In this document: positions 24,800-33,816 of the stretch, piece after piece
Position numbering within the stretch: the stretch's first letter is position 1
Layout of the letters: each line of letters starts with the position of its first letter
NCBI GenBank assembly: GCA_027045905.1
Contig: JALTZY010000306.1
Location: forward strand, 1 to 36,526
Length of the DNA stretch: 36,526 bases
DNA from: Paracoccaceae bacterium
Lineage (GTDB): Bacteria; Pseudomonadota; Alphaproteobacteria; Rhodobacterales; Rhodobacteraceae
Reading direction: 5' to 3'
The notes under the pieces: generated by a model
What the model was told of the DNA's origin: nothing
The model's input: only the letters and a program-made list of their open reading frames with translations
Database searches by the model: none
Translations under genes and position numbers: made by a program

Positions 24800-25774
24800 A
24801 TGCACAATATCAGACCCTTGAACGCTAACGACCTGGAAGCGGTCATCGCCATGGACCAAGCGGCGACGGGCATATCCCGGCGTGGCTATTTCGAAAAGCG
24901 CCTGGCGGCGGCAACCAGCCGGCCGAAGGATTTCGTCTATTCGGGGCTCGAGGAAGGGGGTACGCTGGCGGGCTTTGCCTTTGCCAAGCTGGTCAGTGGC
25001 GAATTCGGCAAGCCCGGCGCCAGCGCGGCGCTGGATGCGATCGGGGTGGATCCGGCTCATGGACGAAAGGGCTACGGGCAGGCGCTGCTGGGTGACGTGG
25101 CGCGGGTGCTTGCGGCCAAGGGTGTAACCACGCTTTCGAGCCAGGTGGACTGGGGCAGCCCGATGGCTGGCTTTCTGGCCAAGGCCGGCTTTGCCCTCGC
25201 GCCGCGGCTGGTCCTGACCCGCACCACCGAGCCGATGGTCCAGCAACTGGGCAGCGCGCGCGAGGATCGGTGGGATGCGGAGCCGGATTACTCTTCGCCC
25301 GAGGGCGATGCGGCGGATGCGCTTTCCCATGACAAGGTGCTGGTGCGGTCGATGCGGGAGAGCGACCTTGGCAAGATCATCGCCATTGACCGCGAAAATA
25401 CCGGGGCCAACCGCAGCGATTATCTCAGCCGCAAGATGCACGACACGCTGCATGAAAGCGGAGTGCGGGTTTCGCTCGTGGCCGAGATGGAGGGCTACCC
25501 GGTCGGCTTCATCATGGCGCGGGTGGATTTCGGCGAGTTCGGCCATACCGGCACCGAGGCCGAGATGGACACGCTCGGGGTCGATCCGGGCTATCGGGGC
25601 CAGGGCGTGGGCCGGGCGCTGATGGCGCAGCTGATCGCCAATCTCGCCACGCTGCGCGTCGAGACCATTCGCACCGAGATCAACTGGGACGATACCAGCC
25701 TCATCACCTATCTGGGGGCGATGGGCTTTGCCCCGGCGCAGCGCCTGGCGCTGGTGCGCAAGCTGAAAGGGTGA
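24800..25774 (+). CDS. Tandem GNAT acetyltransferase (two GNAT domains)
   Basis: A 324-residue protein made of two GNAT domains, about residues 1–140 and 180–324. Acetyl-CoA-binding motif A is seen in both: GVDPAHGRKGYGQALLGD and GVDPGYRGQGVGRALMAQ. Each half starts with a similar block (MDQAATGISRRGYFEKRL; IDRENTGANRSDYLSRKM) and shares an EFG segment, and the single-domain GNAT at 23195 has the same pattern, so all probably derive from one ancestor by duplication. Tandem GNATs often keep one active and one regulatory domain; which one is active here is unclear. It follows the hemerythrin gene by 7 bases and converges with fdx of the bcr operon. Protein or small-molecule targets are unknown. 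Confidence 0.85.
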   Translation: MHNIRPLNANDLEAVIAMDQAATGISRRGYFEKRLAAATSRPKDFVYSGLEEGGTLAGFAFAKLVSGEFGKPGASAALDAIGVDPAHGRKGYGQALLGDVARVLAAKGVTTLSSQVDWGSPMAGFLAKAGFALAPRLVLTRTTEPMVQQLGSAREDRWDAEPDYSSPEGDAADALSHDKVLVRSMRESDLGKIIAIDRENTGANRSDYLSRKMHDTLHESGVRVSLVAEMEGYPVGFIMARVDFGEFGHTGTEAEMDTLGVDPGYRGQGVGRALMAQLIANLATLRVETIRTEINWDDTSLITYLGAMGFAPAQRLALVRKLKG

Positions 25775-25779
25775 GGAAA

Positions 25780-25803
25780 GGCGCCCGGGCCGAGCCGGGC
25801 GCC
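25780..25803. terminator. Strong hairpin between the tandem-GNAT gene and fdx
   Basis: GGCGCCCGG (25780–25788) pairs perfectly with CCGGGCGCC (25795–25803) around a 6-base loop. It lies between two convergent genes and probably stops both transcripts. The T-tracts are poor (CTTTCC on the minus strand), so it is either a weak intrinsic terminator or a 3'-end stabilising hairpin. Confidence 0.6.
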
Positions 25804-25820
25804 GATCCGCAGGGCCGTGC

Positions 25821-26063
25821 CTATTGCATCGCGTCGTATTTGGCCTGGAGTTCTTCCCTGCTCTCTTCCCAGTCCGGGTTCGGCACGATGCACTCCTCGG
25901 GGCAGACAAGCTGGCATTGCGGCTCGTCCTCGGCGCCGACGCATTCGGTGCATTTCATCGGATCGATCACATAGTAGGGATCGCCCGGGCTGATCGCCTC
26001 GTTCGGGCAGACCGGCTCGCAGGCGTCGCAGGCAGTGCAGGGGTCAACGATCATCAGGGCCAT
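25821..26063 (-). CDS. fdx: 2[4Fe-4S] ferredoxin for benzoyl-CoA reductase
   Basis: An 80-residue ferredoxin with two [4Fe-4S] clusters. The first set of cysteines is C9, C12, C15 and C19; the second is C38, C41, C50 and C54, with a longer 8-residue loop between C41 and C50 (CTECVGAEDEPQC), plus C58. This long loop and the C-terminal extension are features of the Chromatium/Thauera-type ferredoxins with very low redox potential. It is the last gene of the bcr operon, 11 bases after bcrD, and is expected to carry electrons from KorAB to benzoyl-CoA reductase and perhaps to 4-hydroxybenzoyl-CoA reductase. GAAGGAGAG precedes the ATG. Confidence 0.9.
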   Translation of the reverse strand: MALMIVDPCTACDACEPVCPNEAISPGDPYYVIDPMKCTECVGAEDEPQCQLVCPEECIVPNPDWEESREELQAKYDAMQ

Positions 26064-26074
26064 TTTTCTCTCCT

Positions 26075-26920
26075 TCAGGATGCTTCCAGGACTTGTCCGG
26101 TAGCGGCCAGCTTGTCAAACCGGAACGCCCCCCAGAGCGCCGCGCCGATGGCGCCGGCATAGATGCTGTCGGGGTGGTTGACCACTTCGGCATCGACTCC
26201 CCTGAGTGCTGCGAGCTTCTCGCGCAGGGCCTCGCAGAGCCCCTCGTCGGTGGCGAGCCCCCCGGTCATCATCACCACGTCGTTCCTGACGCCGATCGCC
26301 TTGAGCAGGCGGGCGAGCCGGCCGGCCATGGACAGGTGGATACCCTTGAGGATATTGGGCGCGGTGATGCCGCGGCTGACCATGTTGATCACGTCGGTCT
26401 CGGCCAGAACGGCGCAGATCGAGCTGACTTCCTCCGGGTCGTCGGCCTGCATCGAAAGCGCGCCGATCTCGTCCTGGGCGATGCCCAGATAGCGGGCGAT
26501 GTTTTCGAGGAACTGGCCGGAGCCCGAGGCGCATTGGCTGGTCATCTTGTAATTGATGACCTTGCCCTTCTCGTCCATGATCATGGCGCGACCATGCAGG
26601 GCGCCGCAATCGAGAATGGCGCCGGCGCGGGGCTCGAGATAACGCGCGCCGCGGGCGTGGCTGGTCATGGAGTAGAAATGGCCGGTATGCCACTCGAGGC
26701 TCTCGCCCTCGCCGGTGGTGGCGATATAGTCGATGTCGCTCTCCTTGAGCCCCGCTTCCTCCAGCACCTGGTCGAAGGCCTCGCGCGAAAGCTGCATCGG
26801 GTCGCGGCTGCGGATGCGCAGGGTGGCCCTGGAGAGCCATTCTTCCTTGCCGTCCCCGACCCGGAAGATCGCCGCCTTGACCGCGCCGGTCCCCAGGTCA
26901 ATGCCTGCTGCCAGTGTCAT
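26075..26920 (-). CDS. bcrD: Benzoyl-CoA reductase, subunit D (ATPase)
   Basis: A 281-residue protein of the BadF/BadG/BcrA/BcrD ATPase family (acetate/sugar kinase/Hsp70 fold). The phosphate-1 motif is [10 protein letters not shown] (6–15), the second [10 protein letters not shown] (101–110). C130 ([11 protein letters not shown]) and C169 ([13 protein letters not shown]) are the expected ligands of the [4Fe-4S] cluster shared with subunit A. With BcrA it forms the activase half that hydrolyses ATP to drive electrons into the BcrBC ring-reducing half. Its start overlaps the bcrA stop. Length and motifs fit BcrD of Thauera (about 282). Confidence 0.93.
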   Translation of the reverse strand: MTLAAGIDLGTGAVKAAIFRVGDGKEEWLSRATLRIRSRDPMQLSREAFDQVLEEAGLKESDIDYIATTGEGESLEWHTGHFYSMTSHARGARYLEPRAGAILDCGALHGRAMIMDEKGKVINYKMTSQCASGSGQFLENIARYLGIAQDEIGALSMQADDPEEVSSICAVLAETDVINMVSRGITAPNILKGIHLSMAGRLARLLKAIGVRNDVVMMTGGLATDEGLCEALREKLAALRGVDAEVVNHPDSIYAGAIGAALWGAFRFDKLAATGQVLEAS

Positions 26921-28251
26921 GCTTCCACTCCTTCCATGCGCCCCTCGGCGGCGCGGCGGGCGAATTCCGCCGCACCCAGCGAGCCGGTATAGATCGAATC
27001 CGGGTCGATATTGATGGTGACGTCACCATAGTTTTCGCGGATGAGCTTCTTGAGTTCGCGCACGGCGGCCTCGTTCTTGGCCACGCCGCCGGTAAAGGTC
27101 ATCTGATCCTGCACGCCGCCGGAGCGCGACAGGATCGAGATGGCGCGCAGGATGATGGCGCGGTGCAGGCCGGCGAGGATGTCCTCGCGCTTCTCGCCCA
27201 GCGCCAGCCGGTCGCGCAACTCGGCGCCGGCAAAGACGGTGCAGGTCGAGTTGATCCGCGCAGGCCGCGACGACTTCATGGCCAGCGGCCCGAGCTCGTG
27301 CAGGCCCATGTTCATCTCGTCGGCGATATAGCCCAGATAGCGGCCGCAGCCGGCGGCGCAGCGGTCGTTCATCTGGAAATTCTCGACGATGCCGTTTTCA
27401 TCCACCTGAATGCCCTTGGTATCCTGCCCGCCGATATCGAGCACGGTGCGGGTCTTGGGATACATCATGTGCGCCCCCAGCCCGTGGCAGAGGATCTCGG
27501 AGCGGATATGCTCTTTGGAAAAGGGCAGGGTGACGCGCCCGTAGCCGGTGCCGACCAGATATGTATCTTCAAGCTCCACGCCAAGCGCGTTCTTCGCCTT
27601 TTGCGCCAGATCGTCGGTGACCCCCTCGCCGGAGGACGTGACCCGCTCCAGCGCGCGCCGGAACTTCTCGTCCAGCGAGCCCGAGGGCGGACGGTTCTCC
27701 ACCGCGATGATCGACTTGTCGTAGAGGTTGATCAGCGCGTCATTGGCGACCCCCATCTCGCGCGCCACCTCTTCGGCAAGGTTGATGTAGCGCGAGCCGG
27801 CAATGTCGCGGAAGAAATCCGACTTGCGGGTGGAATTCGGCCCGTAAAGCGCCGGGGCCTCGGCGCGCAGGCGGCTGAAGATTTCGGCCAGCGCCGCCTT
27901 GAGCCCGTCGCCAGTCTTTGCAAAGCGCTCGCCGCGCACCAGACGGGTGCAGGTCTCTTCGAGGTCGGCAAGCTGCTCGAGGTATTGCTCAAGGCGGAAA
28001 TTCTGCTCCAGCGCGTCGAGAAAGGCCTCGGCCTCCTCGCTCAGCGCCTGATCGGAGCCGAACTGGCGGCGAAACAGGGTGAAGCGCGCATCCACCAGCG
28101 CCTCCTGCTGGGCCACCCGGCAGGCGGTGTCGTAATTGGAGCGCGAATTGGTGATGCCGCGCCCCAGCACCTGGCCGTCTTCGTCGAGCAGCACCGCCTT
28201 GGTGGTGGTGGAGCCCAGATCAATGCCGACAAAGGTCTTCATCGCGCTCAT
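26917..28251 (-). CDS. bcrA: Benzoyl-CoA reductase, subunit A (ATPase)
   Basis: A 444-residue ATPase subunit. The first phosphate-binding motif is [10 protein letters not shown] (9–18), the second [10 protein letters not shown] (271–280). C298 and C302 ([12 protein letters not shown]) and C337 ([12 protein letters not shown]) lie where the cluster-binding cysteines of this family are found. The middle region (~60–230) is the extra segment that distinguishes BcrA from BcrD. The A/D pair couples hydrolysis of ATP to the low-potential electron transfer needed to reduce the aromatic ring. The ATG at 28251 (MSAMKTF) is taken because it overlaps the bcrB stop (ATGA, 28248–28251), as at the other junctions of the operon; the Met three codons later is an alternative. 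Confidence 0.93.
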   Translation of the reverse strand: MSAMKTFVGIDLGSTTTKAVLLDEDGQVLGRGITNSRSNYDTACRVAQQEALVDARFTLFRRQFGSDQALSEEAEAFLDALEQNFRLEQYLEQLADLEETCTRLVRGERFAKTGDGLKAALAEIFSRLRAEAPALYGPNSTRKSDFFRDIAGSRYINLAEEVAREMGVANDALINLYDKSIIAVENRPPSGSLDEKFRRALERVTSSGEGVTDDLAQKAKNALGVELEDTYLVGTGYGRVTLPFSKEHIRSEILCHGLGAHMMYPKTRTVLDIGGQDTKGIQVDENGIVENFQMNDRCAAGCGRYLGYIADEMNMGLHELGPLAMKSSRPARINSTCTVFAGAELRDRLALGEKREDILAGLHRAIILRAISILSRSGGVQDQMTFTGGVAKNEAAVRELKKLIRENYGDVTINIDPDSIYTGSLGAAEFARRAAEGRMEGVEA

Positions 28252-29555
28252 GCCGCCGCTCCTTTCCCAGAACGTTTCTGTTCGACCATCTGGAAGTAGC
28301 TCTCGAGCCGGTTCTTCACGTTCGCGGCCGAGAAATAGCGCGGATCCACCAGATCGGTCTCGATGAAGGCCGCGGGCTTGCCGGTGCGCTTTTCCACCTC
28401 GCGCATGATCAAAAGCTGGCCTGCCGAGAACGAATTGCACGACTTGATCGAATTGATCAGCAGCCCGTCGGCCTCGTATTCGTTGATGTAGTTCACCAGC
28501 ATGTCGATGCGCATGGGCAAGGAGCGGTTCGTATAGACGTTCAGGCAGTATTCGGCGAGGCTCTCGAGCGGGCGCTCCGGGTCATGGCGGAAGCCGAAAT
28601 CATAGGTGCCGCCGACCTTGGTGTAGGACGAGGCGACCACGGTCGCGCCTTCCTCGTAGAACATCTTCCAGAACTGACGGAAGGAGGTGTAATTGGGCGG
28701 GCCTTCAACCACGAGGCGGTATTTCTCGCCCTCCATGGTGCCGTCGGGCGTGATCGGGCCGAGCCCCTTGGCGATGCGCTCTTCCACCTCGCGGCGCAGG
28801 AACTTGTAGTATTCGATCGCGTCATCCGTGCCGCGAAAGGCGCCGAAGATCGGGCCGATATAGTAGATGCCGCCGAAATAGGCGTCGATCGGGCTGGGCT
28901 TGTGCTTGGCGCTTTGCAGCACGGCCACCAGATCGTCCTCGGCCCGGGCGGATTTCTTCAGATATTCGCGCAGGCGGTCGATGTCGAAATTCACGCCCGA
29001 GACTTCCTCCAGCGTCGGGATCACGTCTTCCTTCAGCTGCCTGACCATGTACTGGATCATGTTGGGCGTGATCCTGCCGTCGGCCATGTAGGGCGTCTGC
29101 AAGAAGATGGTCGGGCATTTGTACTGCTCGCGCAGCAGTTCGAACCACTTGAGAAAGGTGAAGCAGCCGGTATAGCTCAGGAGCAGCACGTCGGGCCTGG
29201 GAAGCTCGCGGGCATTGGGGCCGATATTGCCCTTCATCATCATGCCGATGTCCGATTTCACATAGGTGCAGACATCCTCGGAATGGCCGGCGCGCTCGGC
29301 CTCCATGATGTACTGGCCCGATTTCTTGCGCAGGCCGGACTGGATCGCGTTGACCTCGGGCAGGTTGTTGACGAGATCGAAGCACATGATCAGTTCGTTG
29401 AGGTTGCCCGGCACGAAGGTCGAGGCGACCTTCTCCCCGGTCATCGGCGCATCGCACAGGCGGTCATAATGGCGCGCCATCATCTCTTTTTGCAGGATCA
29501 TCGAGGCGTCCTTCTGGACGTCTTCGGGCCGGGCTTTCACGATGGCAGGTTTCAT
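28248..29555 (-). CDS. bcrB: Benzoyl-CoA reductase, subunit B
   Basis: A 435-residue member of the 2-hydroxyacyl-CoA dehydratase D-subunit family. With BcrC it forms the ring-reducing module that binds benzoyl-CoA and a [4Fe-4S] cluster. Recognisable segments are [28 protein letters not shown], the cysteine in [37 protein letters not shown] and the C-terminal [20 protein letters not shown], which supplies another cluster ligand. The sequence is of the Thauera type (BcrB) rather than the shorter BadE/BzdO forms by overall impression only. ATGA overlaps join it to bcrC before and bcrA after. The start at 29555 ([11 protein letters not shown]) is preferred over 29567. Confidence 0.92.
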   Translation of the reverse strand: MKPAIVKARPEDVQKDASMILQKEMMARHYDRLCDAPMTGEKVASTFVPGNLNELIMCFDLVNNLPEVNAIQSGLRKKSGQYIMEAERAGHSEDVCTYVKSDIGMMMKGNIGPNARELPRPDVLLLSYTGCFTFLKWFELLREQYKCPTIFLQTPYMADGRITPNMIQYMVRQLKEDVIPTLEEVSGVNFDIDRLREYLKKSARAEDDLVAVLQSAKHKPSPIDAYFGGIYYIGPIFGAFRGTDDAIEYYKFLRREVEERIAKGLGPITPDGTMEGEKYRLVVEGPPNYTSFRQFWKMFYEEGATVVASSYTKVGGTYDFGFRHDPERPLESLAEYCLNVYTNRSLPMRIDMLVNYINEYEADGLLINSIKSCNSFSAGQLLIMREVEKRTGKPAAFIETDLVDPRYFSAANVKNRLESYFQMVEQKRSGKGAAA

Positions 29556-30727
29556 GCCGCGCTCCACAGTTTGATAGAATCGACGAAGGTGCCCGCCTGC
29601 TCGCGGATGGGCTGCATCTGGCCGCTGTTCTCGGCGTATTTGAAGGCGATGTAGGGGATGTTTACCTCGTCCAGAACATGCTGGAGCATGGGACGGTCGA
29701 GCAGCGCCGGGTCGCAGAAGGAGGTGGAGGCGAAGATCACCCCCTCGGCCCCGGTGCGCTCCATGGCCCGGATCAGGAAGCGGCCCTTCTCCGCCTCGTC
29801 CGGCTCGTACTTGGCGGCGGTGGACATGGAGTGATGCAGGAAGGCGTGGCTCAGCGCCTCAAGCGGGTTGCCGTCGGTGGGGACTTCTTCGGTCAGCCAG
29901 CGGGCCACCAGCATGAAATCGTCATCCACCACATAGCAGCCGGCAAGCTCCAGCGACTTGATCAGGTTGAGCGGGGGCTGTTCGCAGAACATGCCGGTGA
30001 GGATCACCTTGGCGTTGTCCTTCATCGGGCGTCTGGTGGCGCGCGCCGCGTCGATATAGTCGCGCAGCATCGTGTTGTGCTCCTCCACCGGCAGCACCAG
30101 GCCTGCGCGTGCCACCAGATAGGCTTCGGAGGCGGGGGCCCGCCAGGGCAGCTCGGCGCGCAGGGCGTAAAGCGCGCGCAGGAGCGCGCGGTTTTCGTTA
30201 TAGACGGCGATCGAGGCGTTGATGTCGTCATCCGTGACCTTGCGCCCCGAGATCCGCTCGAGCCCCTCGAGAAGCTCGCGCATCTCGCCGATATAGAAGC
30301 GCCCGCCGATCTCGTCGTCGAAGGTCTGGGGGGTGTCGAAATACTTGACATAAACATCCGGGAAAAGCGTCATCCACATGCCGGAAAGGTTGCGGATCAC
30401 ATCGCAGATCGAGGGAAACAGCATCCCCGAGACGAAATCGAGCCGCCCCGACAGGCCAAGCTCGATGGTCGAGCGCGGGATGCGACAGATGTAGCTCTGA
30501 TAATAGGCGTCGCCATGGATCACCTCGAGCCGGTCGCCCCCGCCCATGACGCCCAGAGGCAGCATCCCGGCGGCATGGATCAGCTCGCGCGGCACATAGA
30601 TCGGCAAATGCCCGATCACATGGCGGCCCGGCTCGGCCTCCTTCCACGCGCGCGCGGCGGTGAAATCGAGATCGTCGTAAAGCGCCTCGGCGCGGGCGAC
30701 GATTTCTTCTGTGGTTTTCCCGGTCAT
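29552..30727 (-). CDS. bcrC: Benzoyl-CoA reductase, subunit C
   Basis: A 391-residue protein of the same dehydratase-related family as BcrB, close to Thauera BcrC (about 384). The N terminus TTEEIVARAEALYDDLDFTA and the block IGHLPIYVPRELIHAAGMLP followed by GVMGGGD are characteristic, as are YYQSYICRIPRSTIELGL, GMFCEQPP, AGCYVVDDDFM and STSFCDPALLDRP, which contain the cysteines likely to bind the second [4Fe-4S] cluster of the BC module. It reduces benzoyl-CoA to cyclohexa-1,5-diene-1-carboxyl-CoA together with BcrB. It overlaps dch upstream and bcrB downstream by ATGA. The ATG at 30727 (MTGKTTEEI) is the clear start. Confidence 0.93.
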   Translation of the reverse strand: MTGKTTEEIVARAEALYDDLDFTAARAWKEAEPGRHVIGHLPIYVPRELIHAAGMLPLGVMGGGDRLEVIHGDAYYQSYICRIPRSTIELGLSGRLDFVSGMLFPSICDVIRNLSGMWMTLFPDVYVKYFDTPQTFDDEIGGRFYIGEMRELLEGLERISGRKVTDDDINASIAVYNENRALLRALYALRAELPWRAPASEAYLVARAGLVLPVEEHNTMLRDYIDAARATRRPMKDNAKVILTGMFCEQPPLNLIKSLELAGCYVVDDDFMLVARWLTEEVPTDGNPLEALSHAFLHHSMSTAAKYEPDEAEKGRFLIRAMERTGAEGVIFASTSFCDPALLDRPMLQHVLDEVNIPYIAFKYAENSGQMQPIREQAGTFVDSIKLWSAA

Positions 30728-31491
30728 CTGTTCTCCCACCTGGCTGGGCGCTTGGCGAGGAAGGCGTTCAGCCCCTCCACCGCGTCGCGGGTTTGCATGA
30801 GCTCGGTCAGATAGATCCGCTCCACCTCGTCGAGGCGCGGCAGGACGCGGGCGAGGAAAGGCTCGCGCGCCGCCCGCACCGCGAGGCGCAGAGACGAGGT
30901 GCTTTTCACCGCCAGATGTTTCTCCACATAGGCGCGCGCGGCATCCTCCGGCGTATCGGTCAGGTGGTCGATGAGGCCCGCCTCCAGCGCCTCGCCCGCC
31001 CCCATGGAGCGGCCCGAGAGCAGCAGATCCTGCGCCAGAGCCTGGCCCATGCGCTCGGGCATGAGCACGCTTGCGGCAGGCGCAAAGACGCCGAGCTTCA
31101 TCTCCGGCTGGCCCAGTTGCGCATCCGGCGCGGCAAAGATCATGTGCCCGGCCATGGCAAGCTCGAGCCCGCCGCCCAGGCACTGGCCGCGCACCGCCAC
31201 CAGCACCGGCAGCGGAAAGGCCAGCATCATGCGGATGAGCCTGTGCAGGCTCGTGAGCATTCCCTCGCATTGCTCGGGCAGATGCTCCTCGACCGAGGCA
31301 CCGAAGGAAAAGTGCGGCCCCTCGGCGCCCAGCAGCACCGCGGCGAGAGCGCTGTCATGGGCGGCCGCATCGAACGCATGGGTGAGCGCGGCGATCATCC
31401 CGGCATCGACGATATTCGCCTTGGGCCGATCGAGCGTCAGGCGCAAAAGCTTGCCGTCAAGCTCGGTATTCGCTCTCAGGCACTCGCTCAC
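30724..31491 (-). CDS. dch: Cyclohexa-1,5-diene-1-carbonyl-CoA hydratase
   Basis: A 255-residue crotonase-family enzyme, near the 258 residues of Thauera Dch. It adds water to the diene product of benzoyl-CoA reductase to give 6-hydroxycyclohex-1-ene-1-carbonyl-CoA. The crotonase pattern is seen in LTLDRPKANIVDAGMI, FSFGASVEEHLPEQ and VAVRGQCLGGGLELAMAGHMIFAA, where the conserved Glu is kept, unlike in the crotonase at 4104. Part of the sequence (SVEEHLPE) is typical of Dch proteins. The GTG start at 31491 overlaps the oah stop (GTGA, 31488–31491), and the stop overlaps the bcrC start. An ATG at 31536 is possible but lies inside oah. Confidence 0.9.
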   Translation of the reverse strand: MSECLRANTELDGKLLRLTLDRPKANIVDAGMIAALTHAFDAAAHDSALAAVLLGAEGPHFSFGASVEEHLPEQCEGMLTSLHRLIRMMLAFPLPVLVAVRGQCLGGGLELAMAGHMIFAAPDAQLGQPEMKLGVFAPAASVLMPERMGQALAQDLLLSGRSMGAGEALEAGLIDHLTDTPEDAARAYVEKHLAVKSTSSLRLAVRAAREPFLARVLPRLDEVERIYLTELMQTRDAVEGLNAFLAKRPARWENR

Positions 31492-32600
31492 TTGCGCACC
31501 CCCGGCATGAAGCTGTCGATGAATTCGGGCGTCCACTTCGCTCCCGCCGCAAGCTCCTGGCGCAGGGCCACGAAATCGACCTCGCGGCCCACTTCACGGT
31601 TGCCTTCATTGAAGGCGCGGAAGCCCATATTGGCCTCGGTCATCATGTTGTTTGCCAGCCAGGCGCGGGAATTTTCCTTGTTCATGTTCCAGGCATTGAG
31701 CTTGGGCTTGCGCAGCTCCTCGAGCGTCTTGGTGGTGCAGTCCGGGAAGGTGAGCAGCAGCTTGCCGGCAAGCTCTTCCACCTTCGCATCCAGCGCGCTC
31801 AGGTCCACCTCGCCGCGCGCAAGCAGCGCCTTGCCCTCGGCGGCGGCTTCGCCGGTCCTGAATTCGCCATGCAGGATGCGCCCGTAGGCATCGGTCTTCA
31901 TCTCGGTCTCGACCAGCGGATTGGCGACATATTCGCCATCCACCTTCAGCCCCGGCACGATATCGGTCAGGATGCCCAGCCGCTGCGCCTGGTGCGCCGA
32001 AAAGGGCTCGCAGAGCACGCCCGAGACAAAGGCCTGCTCGCAGCCGATCATCACCGGCAGGAAGTCGGTGGAGCCGCCGATCGGGGCCGAGCCGTGCTTG
32101 GGACCGGCCTGGCCGAAGCGGGAAAGGTCCTGGGCCACGGAGAAATCGCAGGCCATGCCGATCTCCTGCCCGCCGCCGATACGCATGCCGTTCACCCGAC
32201 AGATCACCGGCTTGTCGCAGGTGAGGATACTGCTTACCATGTCGTTGAAAAGCCGCATGTACTGGCGATATTCCTGCGGGCGACCGGCGTAATATTCGGC
32301 GTATTCCTTCGTGTTGCCGCCGGTGCAAAAGGCCTTGTCGCCCACAGCGGTGAAAATAACCGCATTCACGTCGCGCATGTTGGACGCGGCGCGAAAGGCG
32401 AGGATCACGGCCTTGACCATATCGGTGGTGTAGGAATTGTACTGGGCCGGATTGTCGAGGATGACCCAGGCATTGTAGAGCCCTTCCACCTCGCTGCCGT
32501 CGGGCAGGGTCGCAGGCCGGCGCTCGAAACGCACCTTGTCGGAAATCCGGGTCAGCGTTTCGGGGCTGATCAGGTCATGCTCTTCAAACTGAAAACTCAT
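31488..32600 (-). CDS. oah: 6-oxocyclohex-1-ene-1-carbonyl-CoA hydrolase
   Basis: A 370-residue crotonase-fold enzyme, close to Thauera Oah (377) and longer than ordinary crotonases. It hydrates and hydrolytically opens the ring of 6-oxocyclohex-1-ene-1-carbonyl-CoA to give 3-hydroxypimelyl-CoA. Segments seen are NAWVILDNPAQYNSYTTDMV, AVGDKAFCTGGNTKEYAEYY, RVNGMRIGGGQEIGMACDFS and FGQAGPKHGSAPIGGSTDFL, all typical of Oah/BzdY-type enzymes. The C-terminal third is the extra part. Its presence, together with dch and had, shows the Thauera-type route rather than the Rhodopseudomonas one (BadK, BadH, BadI). GAAGGAGAGAGAG stands directly before the ATG; it starts 11 bases after the end of had. Confidence 0.93.
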   Translation of the reverse strand: MSFQFEEHDLISPETLTRISDKVRFERRPATLPDGSEVEGLYNAWVILDNPAQYNSYTTDMVKAVILAFRAASNMRDVNAVIFTAVGDKAFCTGGNTKEYAEYYAGRPQEYRQYMRLFNDMVSSILTCDKPVICRVNGMRIGGGQEIGMACDFSVAQDLSRFGQAGPKHGSAPIGGSTDFLPVMIGCEQAFVSGVLCEPFSAHQAQRLGILTDIVPGLKVDGEYVANPLVETEMKTDAYGRILHGEFRTGEAAAEGKALLARGEVDLSALDAKVEELAGKLLLTFPDCTTKTLEELRKPKLNAWNMNKENSRAWLANNMMTEANMGFRAFNEGNREVGREVDFVALRQELAAGAKWTPEFIDSFMPGVRK

Positions 32601-32611
32601 CTCTCTCTCCT

Positions 32612-33670
32612 TCAGGGCACCAGAATCTGGCGCTTGATCGTCTCGCCCGCATGGACGGCGCGAAAGACTTCGTTGATCTCGTCGAGCGGCCTGTGCTCGA
32701 TGAAGGGCGCGAGCTTGACCTTGCCCTCTTCGACCAGAGCCAGCGCGCCGGGGTAAAGCTCGGGCGGGCAGCCCCAATTGCCCAGGAGGCGGGCGTGAAA
32801 GGCCATGAGGTTCGAAAGCCTGACCTCCACCTTGTCCATGGTGAAGCCGACCACGCACATGGTACCGCCATGGGTGAGCAGCCCGAAGGCGGCCTTCTGC
32901 CCGGCCGCCGTGCCGGAACATTCCATGACGATCCATTCGCGCGTGCGCAGACCGTTTTCGCGGGCGAAATCGAGAATCGCGCCCTTGAGGCTGCGCGGGT
33001 CATGTTCGCGGGCATCGAGCGTCAGCGCGGCACCGTATCGGGCCGCGGCGGCGAGCTTTTCAGCCACCACGTCGATGGCCACCACCGTCGCCCCCAGCGC
33101 GTGCGCCACCTGCACCGCATAGCCGCCGACCCCGCCCACGCCGTTGACGATCACCAGATCGTCCTCACCCACACCCGCCTGCACAGCGGCCTGCCAGGGC
33201 GTGGTGAGCGCATCTGCCACCACCGAGACATCGGCGAGGCCCAGCCCCTGGGCGGCGAGCTTTTCGGTATCCACCGGGCAGAGCCCGCGCGCCGGCACGG
33301 TGATGTGGGAGGCAAAGCCGCCCTCTATGTCGTTGCCCGGCATCTTCTGCGCCTTGCAGATCGTGCCCTTGCCACGCTTGCAGGCATCGCATTCGCCGCA
33401 GGGCATGACGGCGGGGATGATGACCGGCTTGCCGATCCACTCCTCGCCCCCCTCCCCGGCGGCCGTGACCACGCCGGAAATCTCGTGGCCCAGGGTGAGC
33501 GGCAGGGCACGATTGGTGCGCACGCCATCGTAGTAGAAGCCCAGATCGGTGTGGCAGACGCCACAGCCCGCCACCTCCACCACCACCTCGCCGGGGCCCG
33601 GGGGGGCGGGCTCGAATTCGACCATCTGCAGGGGCTCTCCCTGCGAAACCATCTGCCAGCGCCGCGCCAT
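32612..33670 (-). CDS. had: 6-hydroxycyclohex-1-ene-1-carbonyl-CoA dehydrogenase
   Basis: A 352-residue zinc-type alcohol dehydrogenase (medium-chain family), near the 368 residues of Thauera Had. It oxidises 6-hydroxycyclohex-1-ene-1-carbonyl-CoA to the 6-oxo compound with NAD+. Probable catalytic zinc ligands are in CGVCHTD (C36, C39) and GHE (61–63); C91, C94, C97 and C105 fit the structural zinc. The Rossmann motif [11 protein letters not shown] is near residue 176. It is the first gene of the eight-gene bcr operon, with GGGGAG upstream of the ATG, and is divergent from korA across 146 bases. Identity as Had rather than another alcohol dehydrogenase rests on the operon and on sequence features such as [20 protein letters not shown]. 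Confidence 0.9.
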   Translation of the reverse strand: MARRWQMVSQGEPLQMVEFEPAPPGPGEVVVEVAGCGVCHTDLGFYYDGVRTNRALPLTLGHEISGVVTAAGEGGEEWIGKPVIIPAVMPCGECDACKRGKGTICKAQKMPGNDIEGGFASHITVPARGLCPVDTEKLAAQGLGLADVSVVADALTTPWQAAVQAGVGEDDLVIVNGVGGVGGYAVQVAHALGATVVAIDVVAEKLAAAARYGAALTLDAREHDPRSLKGAILDFARENGLRTREWIVMECSGTAAGQKAAFGLLTHGGTMCVVGFTMDKVEVRLSNLMAFHARLLGNWGCPPELYPGALALVEEGKVKLAPFIEHRPLDEINEVFRAVHAGETIKRQILVP

Positions 33671-33816
33671 GATTCTCCCCCGTTTGGGCCCGTTTTCCCG
33701 GATTTTCCCGCGGTCAGGACCTTGTTGACATGCTGCGCGCTCTTAATTACCGTAAATTGGTACTCGAATACATGATTTGGGTCAACCGTCAAATTCACCA
33801 CGCGGGAGGCAGCCGG
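33671..33816. promoter_or_regulatory. Divergent promoter region of had (bcr operon) and korAB
   Basis: A 146-base AT-richer stretch. For korA there is a perfect TTGACA at 33725–33730, with only a poor –10 (TACCGT) 17 bases on. For had, TTGACC/TTGACG boxes on the minus strand (33779–33792 region) precede TACCAA or TATTCG at 16–17 bases. Both sets overlap the shared motif at 33752–33763, so a factor bound there could control both directions. Confidence 0.5.
33752..33763 (+). promoter_or_regulatory. Shared motif GTAWWWTGGTAY, copy C (upstream of korA)
   Basis: The plus strand reads GTAAATTGGTAC, ending 53 bases before the korA start, almost the same distance as copy A from hcrC. It also overlaps possible promoter elements for had on the other strand. 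Confidence 0.5.

Noticed and set aside
33725-33753. A standard sigma-70 promoter TTGACA-N17-TACCGT for korA
   Set aside because: The –35 is perfect but the –10 matches at only three positions, so I kept it as part of the promoter region and not as a defined promoter.
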